This document shows positions 8,436 through 18,524 of a DNA stretch of 41,332 bases, piece by piece. Within the stretch, counting starts at the first letter, position 1. Each line of letters opens with the position of its first letter. The notes under the pieces were generated by a model that was not told where the DNA came from, did not search any database, and saw nothing but the letters and a program-made list of their open reading frames with translations. This DNA is from Bordetella parapertussis (GTDB lineage: Bacteria > Pseudomonadota > Gammaproteobacteria > Burkholderiales > SG8-39), in the NCBI GenBank assembly GCA_945862265.1, contig CAMAXP010000044.1, positions 1-41,332 of the forward strand, read 5' to 3'. A program made the translations under genes and the position numbers.

Positions 8436-11400
8436 CTACTTGCTGACTTTCGGATCCTTGGCCGTTCCGGACAGCGCGATCGCGCCATGCTGGGCGCCCA
8501 GGTCGGCGTTGATGCGCCCCGCAAGCCGGCCTGTCGCGTCGATGTCCAGCATGCCGTTGGCCGTGAGGAGCCCGGCGGTCAGCTTCATGTCGCGCAACTG
8601 GACGGCACCCTTGTTGTAGGTCCCGATGCCATTGAGCTCGGAAAACAGCGTCCTGCCCGCCGCCTGCGTTGCGCTCGGTTGAATCGCACGGGCGAGGTCG
8701 AAGCTGCCGAGCACGCCTTTGGTGACTGCGAACCGCCCCTCGAGGCGCGCTTCCGCCGCGAGCTTGTCGGGCGCGGTCCCGGACATCGCAAAGACACCCT
8801 GCGCATCCGCCTTGCCATCGGACATCAGCGCCGGCGAAAACACGCTTGCGTTCATCTGCCTGACGCGCATTTCGCCCTCCACCGACCAGCGCGCGCCCCA
8901 GCGGATGCGCGCCGTGCCTGTCGCCGCACCGTCGAGCAGCTTGCCATCCCAGGCGCTGACGACCAACTCCTGCGCCGTTGCGGTGCCCTTCATGCCGAAG
9001 TCGGAGAGCGTCATGCCCGGGACGAACGGCACCGACAGCGACCCTGCGCTGACCTCGACCGCAGCACTTCCGGACTGGGGCTGGATACGCGCCACCAGCT
9101 TGCTGTCGGCTGCTTTCAACCCGACCGACTGGACGGCACCGCCTTCGCCGAAAGCCACGTCCAGGTCGAGTTCCGGCAATGGCAGCGCGCCCATGAGCTT
9201 GGCTTTGGTGACCGTCACCCGCGCGACTTTCAGCCCGTCCCCCTTGAGCACCCCGAACAACGCCTGGCCAATCTCCTCCTGGGGAATCACCAGCCCCTCG
9301 ATCGACACCAGGGAGAACGCTTTCTTTTCAGCGAACAGCGAACCGAGCTGGGGCACCGCACGCACCTGTCCTGCGCGAATACCGTCGCCGATCGACAAGC
9401 TTTCCGTCCTGATTTCCACGCCGGTAACGATCGACAGGTGGAGGGTCCCGATCTTCACCGGGCGTCCTATGGCCTCGGATACGAGCCGCTCATAGGTCGA
9501 GCTCGACAGCGGGATCAAGTGCAGCAGCCCGAGACCGCACAGCACCAGCACAAACAGCACTATCGCAACCGGCTTGCCCCACTTCTTCGGGCGCCCGGAC
9601 TTGAGCGGGATGTTCGGCACCGACAGGACTGAATCGGCCGCCTTGCTCGCCTTGAGGGCGGCCGCGTCAATGCGATCACGAGCCTCCTGGTCCTTCTTGC
9701 CTGCCTTGCCGAGCTTCTTCTCGTCGGCCTTGATGTCTTCGAGGTCCAGATCCTCGTCCGATATATCGAGGTCGTCCCCCGGCTCTGCCGCAGGCTTGCG
9801 GGCTGCCGGCTTGGGGGCCGGGCCGGTGGCAACCTGGTGGCGCGCCATGCTTTCCTGGGCCTTGCGCTTGCGTTCCTCTTCCTCTGCAGCCTTGCGCGCC
9901 GCCTCCTCGCGGGCGAGTCGCTCTTCCTCAGCCTTGCGCCGCGACTCCTCTTCTTCATGCCGCTTCTTTTCCTCAGCGGCCAGTTTTGCTTTGGCCTCCG
10001 CTTCGGCGCGTGCCTTCTCCTCGGCGGCCTTGCGTGCCTTGTCCTCTGCCTCCTGGCGCTCGCGCTCCTCGTCGTCGCGCATGGAAAATGAATCGAGATC
10101 CGCGAGCAGGGAGTCAGTCGCAGACGCGGCAGGTTTCGCCGGCACTTGGGCTTCTGCTTCGGCCTTCGCTTTGGCCTCTGCTTCAGCTTTCGCCTTGGCT
10201 TCTGCTTCAGCTTTCGCCTTGGCTTCCGCTTCGGCTTTCGCCTTGGCTTCTGCTTCGGCTTTCGCCTTGGCTTCTGCTTCGGCCTTCGCCTTGGCTTCCG
10301 CTTCGGCTTTCGCCTTGGCTTCTGCTTCAGCTTTCGCCTGCGCTTCTGCTTCGGCTTTCGCCTTGGCTTCTGCTTCGGCCTTCGCCTGGGCTTCTGCTTC
10401 AGCTTTCGCCTTGGCTTCTGCTTCGGCCTTCGCCTTGGCTTCCGCTTCAGCTTTCGCCTTGGCTTCTGCTTCAGCCTTCGCCTGGGCTTCCGCTTCAGCT
10501 TTCGCCTTGGCTTCCGCTTCGGCCTTCGCCTGCGCTTCTGCTTCGGCTTTCGCCTTGGCTTCTGCTTCAGCTTTCGCCTTGGCTTCTGCTTCAGCTTTCG
10601 CCTTGGCTTCTGCTTCGGCTTTCGCCTTGGCTTCTGCTTCGGCTTTCGCCTTGGCTTCTGCTTCGGCCTTCGCCTTCGCTTCTGCTTCGGCTTTCGCTTT
10701 GGCTTCCGCTTCGGCTTTCGCTTCGGCTTTCGCCTTGGCTTCCGCTTCGGCTTTCGCCTTGGCTTCTGCTTCGGCCTTCGCCTTCGCTTCTGCTTCGGCT
10801 TTCGCTTTGGCTTCCGCTTCGGCTTTCGCCTTGGCTTCTGCCTCAGCTTTCGCCTTGGCTTCTGCTTCAGCTTTCGCCTTGGCTTCTGCTTCGGCTTTCG
10901 CCTTGGCTTCTGCTTCGGCCTTCGCCTTGGCTTCTGCTTCGGCTTTCGCCTTGGCTTCTGCTTCGGCTTTCGCTTTGGCTTCTGCTTCCGCTTTAGCCTT
11001 GGCCTCAGCCTGTGCGCGGGCCTGTGCGACAGCAGCGGCCTTGGCACGCACTTCCGCTTCGATCTTTGCCCGCTGCGCCCCCAGCGCCAGCTTGGCCTCC
11101 GCGTCCTGGCGCGCCTTGAAATTGAGCGGGTCTTCCTGTGCCGAGCGCTCGGATGCAGCCCGTGCGTGGGCGGCAAGGTCCATGGGAGGCTTGGGGGCGG
11201 CTGGCTTCGGGGGAGGCGCAACCGCCGCGGTGAAATCGAGGTCTTCGTCGCTGTCAGCAGCAGCCGGCGGGGACGCAGGCGCGGCCGGCTTGGGCGCCGA
11301 AGGCGCGGGCGCGGCGCTTGAGGCCACTTCGCGCACGAACCCATCCTTGGCCAACTGCTCCAGCAACTGGAAGAATTTGGCCTCGGGGATCTTGTCGAAT

Positions 11401-11540
11401 TTCTTGCTGATCTCGGACAGCGTAGTCTTGCCGTCGACTTGGGCAAGCACCGCGCGATCCGCGCGCGAGAGGACGCTCGACTTGCCGGAAGCCTCCAGCA
11501 TGCCTTTACCGGTCTTCGAGCAGATCGAGGAGCCGTTCAT
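8436..11540 (-). CDS. KAKAEAEA-repeat membrane protein with AsmA-like C-terminus
   Basis: The 1034-residue protein has four visible parts. Residues 1-75 form a small helical, winged-helix-like domain (SKTGKGMLEASGK, DGKTTLSEISKKF, LLEQLAKDGFVREV) resembling an N-terminal module seen on other betaproteobacterial signalling or envelope proteins. Residues 75-180 are Pro/Ala-rich and then charged. Residues about 180-463 are some 35 tandem octapeptides KAKAEAEA, followed by KRHEEEESRRKAEEER-type charged helix to about 560. A single membrane helix (VAIVLFVLVLCGLGLLHL, about 657-675) precedes a roughly 355-residue C-terminal region with AsmA-like features (GRPVKIGTLHLS, a glycine-spaced beta pattern, LSGTAKDPKV at the end). 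The repeat should form one long alpha-helix, perhaps 40 nm, on the cytoplasmic side. The function is unknown; an envelope-spanning or lipid-transfer-related role is inference from the AsmA-like part. Confidence 0.75.
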   Translation of the reverse strand: MNGSSICSKTGKGMLEASGKSSVLSRADRAVLAQVDGKTTLSEISKKFDKIPEAKFFQLLEQLAKDGFVREVASSAAPAPSAPKPAAPASPPAAADSDEDLDFTAAVAPPPKPAAPKPPMDLAAHARAASERSAQEDPLNFKARQDAEAKLALGAQRAKIEAEVRAKAAAVAQARAQAEAKAKAEAEAKAKAEAEAKAKAEAEAKAKAEAEAKAKAEAEAKAKAEAEAKAKAEAEAKAKAEAEAKAKAEAEAKAKAEAEAKAKAEAEAKAKAEAKAEAEAKAKAEAEAKAKAEAEAKAKAEAEAKAKAEAEAKAKAEAEAKAKAEAEAKAKAEAEAQAKAEAEAKAKAEAEAQAKAEAEAKAKAEAEAKAKAEAEAKAKAEAEAQAKAEAEAKAKAEAEAQAKAEAEAKAKAEAEAKAKAEAEAKAKAEAEAKAKAEAEAKAKAEAEAKAKAEAEAKAKAEAEAQVPAKPAASATDSLLADLDSFSMRDDEERERQEAEDKARKAAEEKARAEAEAKAKLAAEEKKRHEEEESRRKAEEERLAREEAARKAAEEEERKRKAQESMARHQVATGPAPKPAARKPAAEPGDDLDISDEDLDLEDIKADEKKLGKAGKKDQEARDRIDAAALKASKAADSVLSVPNIPLKSGRPKKWGKPVAIVLFVLVLCGLGLLHLIPLSSSTYERLVSEAIGRPVKIGTLHLSIVTGVEIRTESLSIGDGIRAGQVRAVPQLGSLFAEKKAFSLVSIEGLVIPQEEIGQALFGVLKGDGLKVARVTVTKAKLMGALPLPELDLDVAFGEGGAVQSVGLKAADSKLVARIQPQSGSAAVEVSAGSLSVPFVPGMTLSDFGMKGTATAQELVVSAWDGKLLDGAATGTARIRWGARWSVEGEMRVRQMNASVFSPALMSDGKADAQGVFAMSGTAPDKLAAEARLEGRFAVTKGVLGSFDLARAIQPSATQAAGRTLFSELNGIGTYNKGAVQLRDMKLTAGLLTANGMLDIDATGRLAGRINADLGAQHGAIALSGTAKDPKVSK
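10146..11010. repeat. 24-bp minisatellite (about 35 copies) in coding sequence
   Basis: Tandem near-identical 24-bp units, on the plus strand close to GCTTCTGCTTCGGCTTTCGC plus CTTG, encode KAKAEAEA on the minus strand. Units differ mostly at synonymous third positions (GCTTCT/GCTTCC, TCGG/TCAG, TTTC/CTTC); a few change Lys to Gln. One unit near 10708-10735 is shortened by 12 bp, which keeps the frame. The repeat lacks stops in several frames on both strands, which explains the long artefactual frames there. Slippage in 12- or 24-bp steps would preserve the gene. Confidence 0.95.
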
Positions 11541-11613
11541 TGTGGGTCTGGTGGGCTGGAAGGCTTGCGGGGCATTTTAATAGGGTGCGTTCGTCGCAGT
11601 GTAGGCGGGTCCG

Positions 11614-14600
11614 TCAGTCCGGTGTTCCGTAGCCGCCCCCGCCGGGCGACTCCACCACGAAGACATCCCCGGCGCGCATCTCGGTCCGGTCCGAAAACCC
11701 AAGCTCTGTAACGCTGCCATCCGCCCTTTCGACCCGATTGTGACCGGGCTTGCCTTCGCCCCCGCCGGCCATGCCATGCGGCAATACCAGGCGATGTCCC
11801 GACAGGATGGCCGCGGTCATCGGCTCAAGAAACCGGACGCGCCGCACGCCCCCATCCCCGCCGCGCCACCGTCCGGGGCCGCCTGAGCCGCGCCGGACCG
11901 AAAAACTCTCCAGCAGGACGGGAAAGCGCCACTCCAGCACTTCAGGGTCAGTCAATCGCGAATTGGTCATGTGGGTCTGGACCACGTCTGTCCCGTTGAA
12001 CCCCGGGCCGGCCCCCGAACCTCCGGCAACGGTCTCATAGTACTGGTACCGCGCGTTGCCGAATGTGAAGTTGTTCATGGTTCCCTGCGATGCAGCCATG
12101 ACGCCGAGGGCCCCATACAGTGCGTCCGTGATGCACTGCGATGTCTCCACGTTCCCCGCAACCACGGCGGCCGGAAAGCGCGGATTCAGCATGCACCCTT
12201 CTGGGATCACGACCTTGAGCGGCTTCAGGCATCCGGCGTTCAGCGGGATGTCGTCATCCACGAGCGTGCGAAAGACGTACAGCACCGCCGCCATGCACAC
12301 AGCCGACGGTGCGTTGAAGTTGCTGGGCAACTGCGGCGTGGTGCCGGTGAAGTCGATCGTCGCGCTCCGGCGATCCGCGCCGATGATGATCTTCACGCGG
12401 ATCCTCGCGCCGTTGTCCATCGGGTAGTCGAACTCGCCGTCCTTGAGGACACCGATCACGCGACGGACCGACTCTTCCGCGTTGTCCTGCACGTGGCGCA
12501 TGTAGGCCCGCACGACATCGAGGCCGAAATGCGCCACCATGCGCCGCACTTCCTGAACCCCCTTCTCGTTGGCCGCGATCTGCGCCTGCAGGTCCGCCAG
12601 GTTCTGCACGACGTTGCGCGCCGGATAGCGTCCCGAAGTGAGGAGTTCTACGGTTTCCTTCTCCCTGAACCGTCCGCCCTCGACGAGGAGGAAGTTGTCG
12701 ATCAGTACACCTTCCTCTTCCACCGTCTTCGAATCCGGCGGCATGGACCCCGGTGTGATGCCGCCGATGTCGGCGTGGTGGCCGCGCGAGCCCACGTAAA
12801 AGAGGACTTCCGCGTCCGATTCATCCCATACGGGCGTGATCACGGTGACGTCCGGCAAATGGGTGCCGCCGTTGTAAGGCGCATTCAGCACGTACACGTC
12901 GCCGGGCTTCATGCGTCCCGTGTTCTCCCGGATGACGGTCTTGATCGACTCGCCCATCGACCCCAGGTGCACGGGCATGTGCGGCGCGTTGGCGATCAGG
13001 CTGCCCGCAGCGTCGAAAAGCGCGCAGGAAAAATCCAGCCGCTCCTTGATGTTCACCGAGTAGGCCGTGTTCTGAAGGCGCAGGCCCATCTGCTCGGCGA
13101 TCGACATGTAGAGGTTGTTGAAGATCTCCAGCATGACCGGATCGGCCTGGGTCCCCAGGGCCACGCGCGTTTCCCGCGGCACCACCCGCTCAAGGACCAT
13201 GTGGTCGGCGGGGGTCACCTGCGCCCGCCAGCCTGGCTCGACCACCGTGGTGGCATTGGCCTCGGCCACGATGGCGGGCCCATCCACGCGCTGTCCCGCG
13301 CCAAGTTCTTCGCGGCGGTAGACCGGCGTGTCGTGCCAGCGCCCGCCCGAGAACATGCGCACGGTATCCACGGCCTTTGGCTCGCCCAGAACCGGTGCCT
13401 CGCCCGCATGCGCAAGCGTTTCCGAAGCACCGATGGCTTCTGCGGAGACGGCCTCGACGATCAGCGCCTTGCCTGGCATCAGGAAACTGTACTGCTGGCG
13501 GTACGCGGCCTCGAACTGCGCCAGCATTTCGGCATCCGTGCCCAGCCCAACCGGCAGCGAAGTATCGGTGCCCTCGTACTTGAGGTGCACCCGGCGGACA
13601 ACCCGGATACGGGCTGCTTCGACCCCCTGCCCGAGCAACTCCGCCTGCGCCTCGCCGGCGAGCTTCTCGAGCTCGCCAAGGAGCCCGGCGCGCCCCTCTG
13701 CGTCGAGCCGCGCCTCGACCGCCTTCTGGCGCATGGCGGTCTGGTCCGCCAGGCCCATCCCGTAAGCGGACAGGACCCCGGCGAACGGGTGGATGAACAC
13801 CCGCGTCATCGCGAGCGCATCTGCAACCAGGCAGGCGTGCTGGCCGGCCGCGCCGCCAAAGCAGCAAAGCGTATAGGCCGTGACGTCGTGCCCGCGCTGG
13901 ACGGAGATGTGCTTGATCGCGTTGGCCATGTTGCCGACCGCGATATTGACAAAGCCTTCGGCCACTTCTTCCGGCGTCCGGGCATCCCCGGTAGCCGTCC
14001 GGATCGTGTCTGCAAGTGCCGAAAATTTCTCCCGCACGACGTCCGCGTCAAGCCGGGCCGTCCCGTCCCGACCGAATACCGGCGGAAAGAAACCGGGCTG
14101 GACTTTGCCGAGCATCACGTTGGCATCGGTCACGGCCAGCGGGCCGCCTCGCCGATAACTGGCGGGGCCCGGATTGGCGCCGGCGGAATCCGGCCCGACC
14201 CGGTAGCGCGCACCGTCGAAATGCAGGATCGATCCGCCCCCTGCCGCTACGGTGTGGATGCTCATCATGGGCGCGCGCATGCGCACGCCCGCAACGCGTG
14301 TCTCGAACTCCCGCTCGAACTCGCCCGCGTAGTGCGAGACATCCGTCGATGTACCGCCCATGTCGAAACCGATGATGCGGTCAAACCCGGCCGCGACCGA
14401 AGTCCTTACGGCGCCGACGATGCCCCCCGCGGGGCCGGAGAGGATCGAATCCTTGCCATGGAACCGGCGCGCGTCGGTGAGGCCGCCATTGGACTGCATG
14501 AAGAGCACCCGTACGCCCTGCAACTCGGCCGAGACCCGATCAACATAGCGGCGCAGGATCGGCGAGAGGTAGGCATCGACCACTGTCGTGTCGCCGCGCC

Positions 14601-15228
14601 CGATCAGCTTCATCAGCGGGCTGACCTCGTGCGACACGGAGACCTGCGTAAAGCCCTCGGCCCGCGCCAGTGCCGCCACCCGCGCTTCGTGATCCGCATG
14701 CCGGTACCCGTGCATGAGGACGATTGCGATCGTCGTGTACCCTTTCTCGCGCACCCCCCTCAGGTCGGCGCGGACCTTGTCCTCGTCAAGGGGCACGAGG
14801 ATCTCGCCGCGGGCGCCGATGCGCTCATCGACTTCGACCACTTCGCTGTACAGCATTTCAGGCAGGACGATATGCCGGTCGAAAATGCGCGGCCGGTTCT
14901 GGTAGGCGATGCGCAGCGCATCGCGAAAGCCGCGCGTGATGAACAGGACCGTGCGCTCGCCCTTGCGCTCGAGCAGGGCATTGGTCGCGACGGTCGTCCC
15001 CATCTTGACGGCCTCGATGTCTGCGGCGGGAATCGGCGCGCCCGGCGCCACGCCCAGCAACTCGCGGATGCCCTGGATCGCGGCGTCTGCATAGCGATCG
15101 GGGTTATCCGACAGGAGCTTGTGCGTGAGCAGGGTGCCGTCGGGGCGGCGCGCGACAACGTCGGTAAACGTGCCGCCGCGATCTATCCAGAATTGCCAGC
15201 GGGGTAGGGTCGGGTTCATGGAAAACAT
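11614..15228 (-). CDS. 5-oxoprolinase / hydantoinase A-B fusion
   Basis: The 1204-residue protein joins a HyuA-type ATPase half and a HyuB-type half. HyuA signatures are [19 protein letters not shown] at about residue 13, [15 protein letters not shown], and [18 protein letters not shown] near residue 290. HyuB begins about residue 690 ([17 protein letters not shown]) and includes [39 protein letters not shown] and [10 protein letters not shown]. This single-chain architecture matches ATP-dependent 5-oxoprolinase, which opens 5-oxo-L-proline to L-glutamate; N-methylhydantoinases and acetone-carboxylase relatives share the fold, so the substrate is not proven. Start at 15228, or ATG at 15219; neither has a clear ribosome site. 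It is divergent from the transporter at 15274 and lies opposite a D-glutamate-cyclase-like gene, which supports an oxoproline role. Confidence 0.85.
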   Translation of the reverse strand: MFSMNPTLPRWQFWIDRGGTFTDVVARRPDGTLLTHKLLSDNPDRYADAAIQGIRELLGVAPGAPIPAADIEAVKMGTTVATNALLERKGERTVLFITRGFRDALRIAYQNRPRIFDRHIVLPEMLYSEVVEVDERIGARGEILVPLDEDKVRADLRGVREKGYTTIAIVLMHGYRHADHEARVAALARAEGFTQVSVSHEVSPLMKLIGRGDTTVVDAYLSPILRRYVDRVSAELQGVRVLFMQSNGGLTDARRFHGKDSILSGPAGGIVGAVRTSVAAGFDRIIGFDMGGTSTDVSHYAGEFEREFETRVAGVRMRAPMMSIHTVAAGGGSILHFDGARYRVGPDSAGANPGPASYRRGGPLAVTDANVMLGKVQPGFFPPVFGRDGTARLDADVVREKFSALADTIRTATGDARTPEEVAEGFVNIAVGNMANAIKHISVQRGHDVTAYTLCCFGGAAGQHACLVADALAMTRVFIHPFAGVLSAYGMGLADQTAMRQKAVEARLDAEGRAGLLGELEKLAGEAQAELLGQGVEAARIRVVRRVHLKYEGTDTSLPVGLGTDAEMLAQFEAAYRQQYSFLMPGKALIVEAVSAEAIGASETLAHAGEAPVLGEPKAVDTVRMFSGGRWHDTPVYRREELGAGQRVDGPAIVAEANATTVVEPGWRAQVTPADHMVLERVVPRETRVALGTQADPVMLEIFNNLYMSIAEQMGLRLQNTAYSVNIKERLDFSCALFDAAGSLIANAPHMPVHLGSMGESIKTVIRENTGRMKPGDVYVLNAPYNGGTHLPDVTVITPVWDESDAEVLFYVGSRGHHADIGGITPGSMPPDSKTVEEEGVLIDNFLLVEGGRFREKETVELLTSGRYPARNVVQNLADLQAQIAANEKGVQEVRRMVAHFGLDVVRAYMRHVQDNAEESVRRVIGVLKDGEFDYPMDNGARIRVKIIIGADRRSATIDFTGTTPQLPSNFNAPSAVCMAAVLYVFRTLVDDDIPLNAGCLKPLKVVIPEGCMLNPRFPAAVVAGNVETSQCITDALYGALGVMAASQGTMNNFTFGNARYQYYETVAGGSGAGPGFNGTDVVQTHMTNSRLTDPEVLEWRFPVLLESFSVRRGSGGPGRWRGGDGGVRRVRFLEPMTAAILSGHRLVLPHGMAGGGEGKPGHNRVERADGSVTELGFSDRTEMRAGDVFVVESPGGGGYGTPD

Positions 15229-15257
15229 TCTACCGTCCCGCGCCCGATTGGCCCGGA

Positions 15258-15266
15258 TGCTAAAAT
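15258..15266 (+). promoter_or_regulatory. Extended -10 promoter of the Bcr/CflA gene
   Basis: TGCTAAAAT is an extended -10 element (TGn plus TAAAAT at 15261-15266). Transcription starting six or seven bases downstream would begin at or next to the ATG at 15274, so the mRNA may be nearly leaderless. No Shine-Dalgarno precedes the ATG. Confidence 0.45.
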
Positions 15267-15273
15267 CCGCCGC

Positions 15274-16464
15274 ATGCCTCTTTCTTCCGGCTCGGTCTGG
15301 TTGACCGTGCTCCTCGGGCTGCTGCTGGCCCTGTCACCGCTCGGTACTGACGCTTACCTGCCCGCCCTGCCGGCGATGGCGCAGGCGTTCGACGCCCCGG
15401 TCAGCGCCGTGCAGCTGACGATCACCACCTTCTTCCTCGGCATCGCTGGCGGCCAGCTGGCCTGGGGCCCCTTGTCCGACCGCCACGGCAGGAAGCCCGT
15501 CCTCCTGGGCGGCCTTGCGCTCTACCTGGTGGCCACTTTCGCATGCATGTCCGCGGAATCGATCGGCGCGGTCGTCTTCTGGCGTTTCGTGCAGGGCCTG
15601 GGAATGTCGAGCGGCCCCGTCCTTTCGCGCACCATCGTAAGGGACCTTTGCACCCACGAGCAGGCGGCCCGCATGCTCGCGCGCATGATGATCGTCTTCA
15701 GCATGGTGCCCATCGCAGCACCGATCCTGGGGGCCCAATTGCTGGCCTGGTTCGACTGGCGCGCCACGTTCGGGCTGCTGGCTTTCATGGCGATCGTATT
15801 GCTCGCCGGCGTGGCGGCCGGGCTCGGCGAGACGGCACCGAAAGAGCGCCATCCCGTTTCGATGCGCGTGATATTCGCGGTATTTTCCTCGGCCCTTGGC
15901 GAGCGGAAATTCACCGCCCCGTTTGCCGTGATGCTGTTGTCGCAGGTGGGATTGTTTGCGTTCGTCACCAATTCGGCTTTCGTGCTGGTCCGGGCGCTCG
16001 GGCTGTCCCCCGGCGAGTACAGCATCCTGTTTGCCGCAGTGATGCTGGGCCAGATATCCGGGGCCTGGTATTCCAGCCGGAGGGTCATGCGACTCGGGAT
16101 TGGCGGCATGCTGCGCTTCGGCACGCGCCTGGCGTGCATTTCAGGACTCGCCGCTGCGGCACTCGCGTGGGGCGGCGTGGTGCACTGGGCCGCCATTGCG
16201 CTGCCGGGCATGGCCTACATGTTCTCCGCCAGCTGCATCATGCCCAACGCCACGGCGGCCGCACTGTCCCAGGCCAAGAGCAATGCAGGCACGGTGTCCT
16301 CGCTCATGGGCGCTTCGAGTTTCATCCTCGGGGCCCTGGTCAGCGTGGTCCTCGGCGCGTTGTTCGACGGCACATCCCGGCCGATGGTGACGACGCTCGC
16401 CCTTGCCGGCGCGGCCGCCCTTGCCGCGGAACGGTATCTCGTGCGGCGGGCCGGAGTGACCTAG
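15274..16464 (+). CDS. Bcr/CflA family MFS efflux transporter
   Basis: The 396-residue protein has about twelve membrane segments and the drug:H+ antiporter-1 signatures. These are [16 protein letters not shown] in the first segment, [19 protein letters not shown] for the MFS motif A loop between segments 2 and 3, and [21 protein letters not shown] for the segment 4-5 region. These match Bcr/CflA-type exporters (bicyclomycin, chloramphenicol, sulfonamide, dipeptides or cysteine in different species). The natural substrate here is unknown; its position between 5-oxoprolinase and a D-glutamate-cyclase-like gene could mean metabolite export. The start at 15274 fits the family N-terminus. The stop is TAG. 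Confidence 0.88.
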   Translation: MPLSSGSVWLTVLLGLLLALSPLGTDAYLPALPAMAQAFDAPVSAVQLTITTFFLGIAGGQLAWGPLSDRHGRKPVLLGGLALYLVATFACMSAESIGAVVFWRFVQGLGMSSGPVLSRTIVRDLCTHEQAARMLARMMIVFSMVPIAAPILGAQLLAWFDWRATFGLLAFMAIVLLAGVAAGLGETAPKERHPVSMRVIFAVFSSALGERKFTAPFAVMLLSQVGLFAFVTNSAFVLVRALGLSPGEYSILFAAVMLGQISGAWYSSRRVMRLGIGGMLRFGTRLACISGLAAAALAWGGVVHWAAIALPGMAYMFSASCIMPNATAAALSQAKSNAGTVSSLMGASSFILGALVSVVLGALFDGTSRPMVTTLALAGAAALAAERYLVRRAGVT

Positions 16465-16508
16465 AATCCGGGCTGGATCCCACGACTTCCATGAAGGCGC
16501 CACACTCC

Positions 16509-17315
16509 ATGAATGCCGCTTCACCCAAGCCCCTCGTGCATGCCGAACCCTCGGCGTTGCGCGCCGCAATCCGCGCCGGAAAGTTCGACGCGCACACCTC
16601 GGGACAGTGTCCCGGCTACGCCCAGGCCAACCTGGCCGTGCTGCCGAAGGATTACGCGGCGGACTTCCTGCGGTTCTGCCAGCTGAACCCCAAGCCCTGC
16701 CCCATCCTTGGCATCTCGGAGCCCGGCAACCCATGCATCCCGGCGCTCGGCGTCGACCTCAACATCAGCACCGACATCGGGGGCTATTGCGTATTCCGCG
16801 ACGGCGAGATGACCGAAGAGGTCCCGAACCTGAAAAGCCTGTGGCGGGACGACATGGTCGCGTTCGCCATCGGGTGCTCGTTTTCCTTCGAGGAAGCGCT
16901 GGTCGAGGGCGGCATCCGCCTGCGCCACATCGAACAAGGCCACAATGTCGCGATGTATCGCACCAATATCGCCACCCGGGGCGCCGGCCCCTTCGGCGGA
17001 CCGACGGTGGTTTCGATGCGGCCGATGAAGCCGGCCGACGCCATCCGCGCGATCCAGATCACCTCGCGCTTCCCGAACGTGCATGGCGCGCCGATCCATT
17101 TCGGCGATCCCGCCGCAATCGGGATCGCCGACATTGCCAGGCCGGACTTCGGCGACGCGATCGAAATCCCTGCAGGCGAAGTCCCCGTCTTCTGGGCCTG
17201 CGGCGTGACGCCGCAATCGGCGATCCGCGCGGCGAAGCCCCCGCTGTCTTTCACCCACAAGCCCGGCTGCATGCTCGTCACCGACCTGCGCAATTCGCAG
17301 CTCGCAGTGTTCTAG
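16509..17315 (+). CDS. DUF1445 protein (D-glutamate cyclase-like / putative hydro-lyase)
   Basis: The 268-residue protein shows the DUF1445 pattern: [93 protein letters not shown] and [10 protein letters not shown] near the C-terminus. The mammalian member DGLUCY converts D-glutamate to 5-oxo-D-proline; most bacterial members are annotated only as putative hydro-lyases. Start chosen at the ATG 16509; an in-frame ATG at 16491 would add MKAPHS, and neither has a clear ribosome site. It ends with TAG and is followed nine bases later, in the same frame, by the flavoenzyme ATG. The neighbouring 5-oxoprolinase makes glutamate/oxoproline turnover a plausible theme. Confidence 0.85.
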   Translation: MNAASPKPLVHAEPSALRAAIRAGKFDAHTSGQCPGYAQANLAVLPKDYAADFLRFCQLNPKPCPILGISEPGNPCIPALGVDLNISTDIGGYCVFRDGEMTEEVPNLKSLWRDDMVAFAIGCSFSFEEALVEGGIRLRHIEQGHNVAMYRTNIATRGAGPFGGPTVVSMRPMKPADAIRAIQITSRFPNVHGAPIHFGDPAAIGIADIARPDFGDAIEIPAGEVPVFWACGVTPQSAIRAAKPPLSFTHKPGCMLVTDLRNSQLAVF

Positions 17316-17324
17316 TTCCTGCTG

Positions 17325-18428
17325 ATGGATAGCGTAGACGCGGTCGTCATCGGCGCCGGCGTGGTCGGCCTTGCCGTGGCGAGGGAAATGGCGCTGGCCG
17401 GACGGGAAGTGATCATCCTCGAAGCGGAAAACGCCATCGGGACCGCCACCAGTTCGCGCAACTCCGAGGTGATCCACGCCGGGATCTACTACCCGCGTGG
17501 TTCGGCCAAGGCGTTGACCTGCGTGGAAGGCAAGGGCCTCCTCTACCAGTACTGCTCGGAGCGCGGCATCCCCCACATGCGATGCGGCAAGATGATCGTC
17601 GCCACCAGCGAGGCGCAGATGGGCGAACTGGAGGCCATCCGCAACAAGGCCCACGCCAACGGGGTCACCGACGTAGCCTGGCTCTCCAGGGACGAGGCGC
17701 GTGCCATGGAGCCGCAAGTGTCCTGTGTGGGCGCGCTGCACTCGCCTTCGACCGGCGTGATCGACAGCCACGCCTACATGCTCGGGCTGCTCGGCGACGC
17801 CGAATCCCGCGGCGCAATGCTTGCGGTGCTCTCGCCGCTCGAGAGCGCGAAAATCAGGACCGGCGGGCAGATAGAGCTGAGGGTCGGGGGCGCTGAAGCC
17901 ATGCACCTCGCCGCCAGGACGGTGGTGAACGCGGCAGGCCTGACCGCCCCGTCCCTCGCCCGCCGCATGGAAGGCTATCCGGGCGACAAGGCGCCCCCGG
18001 AGTTCTATGCCAAGGGCAACTATTACTCGCTCCTCGGAAAATCCCCGTTCTCCCGCCTCGTCTACCCGGTTCCGGAACCCGGCGGCCTTGGTGTACACGT
18101 CACCATCGACATGGGGGGGCAGGCCCGATTCGGCCCCGACGTGGAGTGGATCGACCGCATTGGCTACGACGTCGATCCCCGTCGCGCGGACAAGTTCTAT
18201 GCCGCAATCCGCCGCTACTGGCCGCAGCTGCCGGATGGCGCCCTGGCGCCGGGCTACGCAGGCATCCGGCCGAAAATCGCCGGGCCGAAAGATCCCGCCC
18301 CGGACTTCCTCGTGCAGGGTCCGGCCGAACACGGCGTGCCGGGACTGGTCAACCTCTTCGGCATCGAATCGCCCGGCCTGACGGCGAGCCTTGCCCTTGC
18401 GAGGGACGTGGCACGGCGTTTGCATTGA
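17325..18428 (+). CDS. FAD-dependent oxidoreductase, L-2-hydroxyglutarate oxidase-like
   Basis: The 367-residue protein starts with a dinucleotide-binding motif [17 protein letters not shown] and a strand ending in EAE. It then has [22 protein letters not shown], the hallmark of the L2HGDH/LhgO branch of the DAO superfamily. Later landmarks are [38 protein letters not shown] and a C-terminal FAD-contacting [15 protein letters not shown]. LhgO oxidises L-2-hydroxyglutarate to 2-oxoglutarate and passes electrons to the quinone pool. The precise hydroxyacid here is inference; the glutamate-related neighbours fit. It follows the DUF1445 gene by nine bases and is likely co-transcribed. Confidence 0.85.
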   Translation: MDSVDAVVIGAGVVGLAVAREMALAGREVIILEAENAIGTATSSRNSEVIHAGIYYPRGSAKALTCVEGKGLLYQYCSERGIPHMRCGKMIVATSEAQMGELEAIRNKAHANGVTDVAWLSRDEARAMEPQVSCVGALHSPSTGVIDSHAYMLGLLGDAESRGAMLAVLSPLESAKIRTGGQIELRVGGAEAMHLAARTVVNAAGLTAPSLARRMEGYPGDKAPPEFYAKGNYYSLLGKSPFSRLVYPVPEPGGLGVHVTIDMGGQARFGPDVEWIDRIGYDVDPRRADKFYAAIRRYWPQLPDGALAPGYAGIRPKIAGPKDPAPDFLVQGPAEHGVPGLVNLFGIESPGLTASLALARDVARRLH

Positions 18429-18442
18429 TCGTGAATTGACAC

Positions 18443-18479
18443 TGACCGAGTGCATGGCTGAAACTGCGTGCATCGGTCA
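18443..18479. promoter_or_regulatory. Inverted repeat upstream of the TRAP genes
   Basis: TGACCGAGTGCA (18443-18454) and TGCATCGGTCA (18469-18479) are reverse complements apart from one bulged G. A TTGACA hexamer (18436-18441) overlaps the left side. It lies 15 bp after the flavoenzyme stop and about 46 bp before dctP. This could be an operator for a regulator of TRAP uptake, or an RNA hairpin; no regulator gene is adjacent. Confidence 0.5.
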
Positions 18480-18524
18480 CCTTTGAGCTGACCGCAGACC
18501 GAAAACCCATCAGGAGGGTCCCAG

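Noticed and set aside
9560..11580. Very long open frames on both strands across the repeat (up to 668 residues) in addition to the annotated gene
   Set aside because: They arise because the 24-bp unit has no stops in several frames. They encode monotonous Ser/Ala/Phe or Lys/Arg/Pro strings and lose meaning outside the repeat, whereas the chosen frame has recognisable domains on both sides.
11971..15207. 1078-residue plus-strand open frame opposite the 5-oxoprolinase gene
   Set aside because: It is a His/Arg/Gly-rich shadow of a high-GC gene. The minus-strand frame has all the HyuA and HyuB motifs and the plus frame has none.
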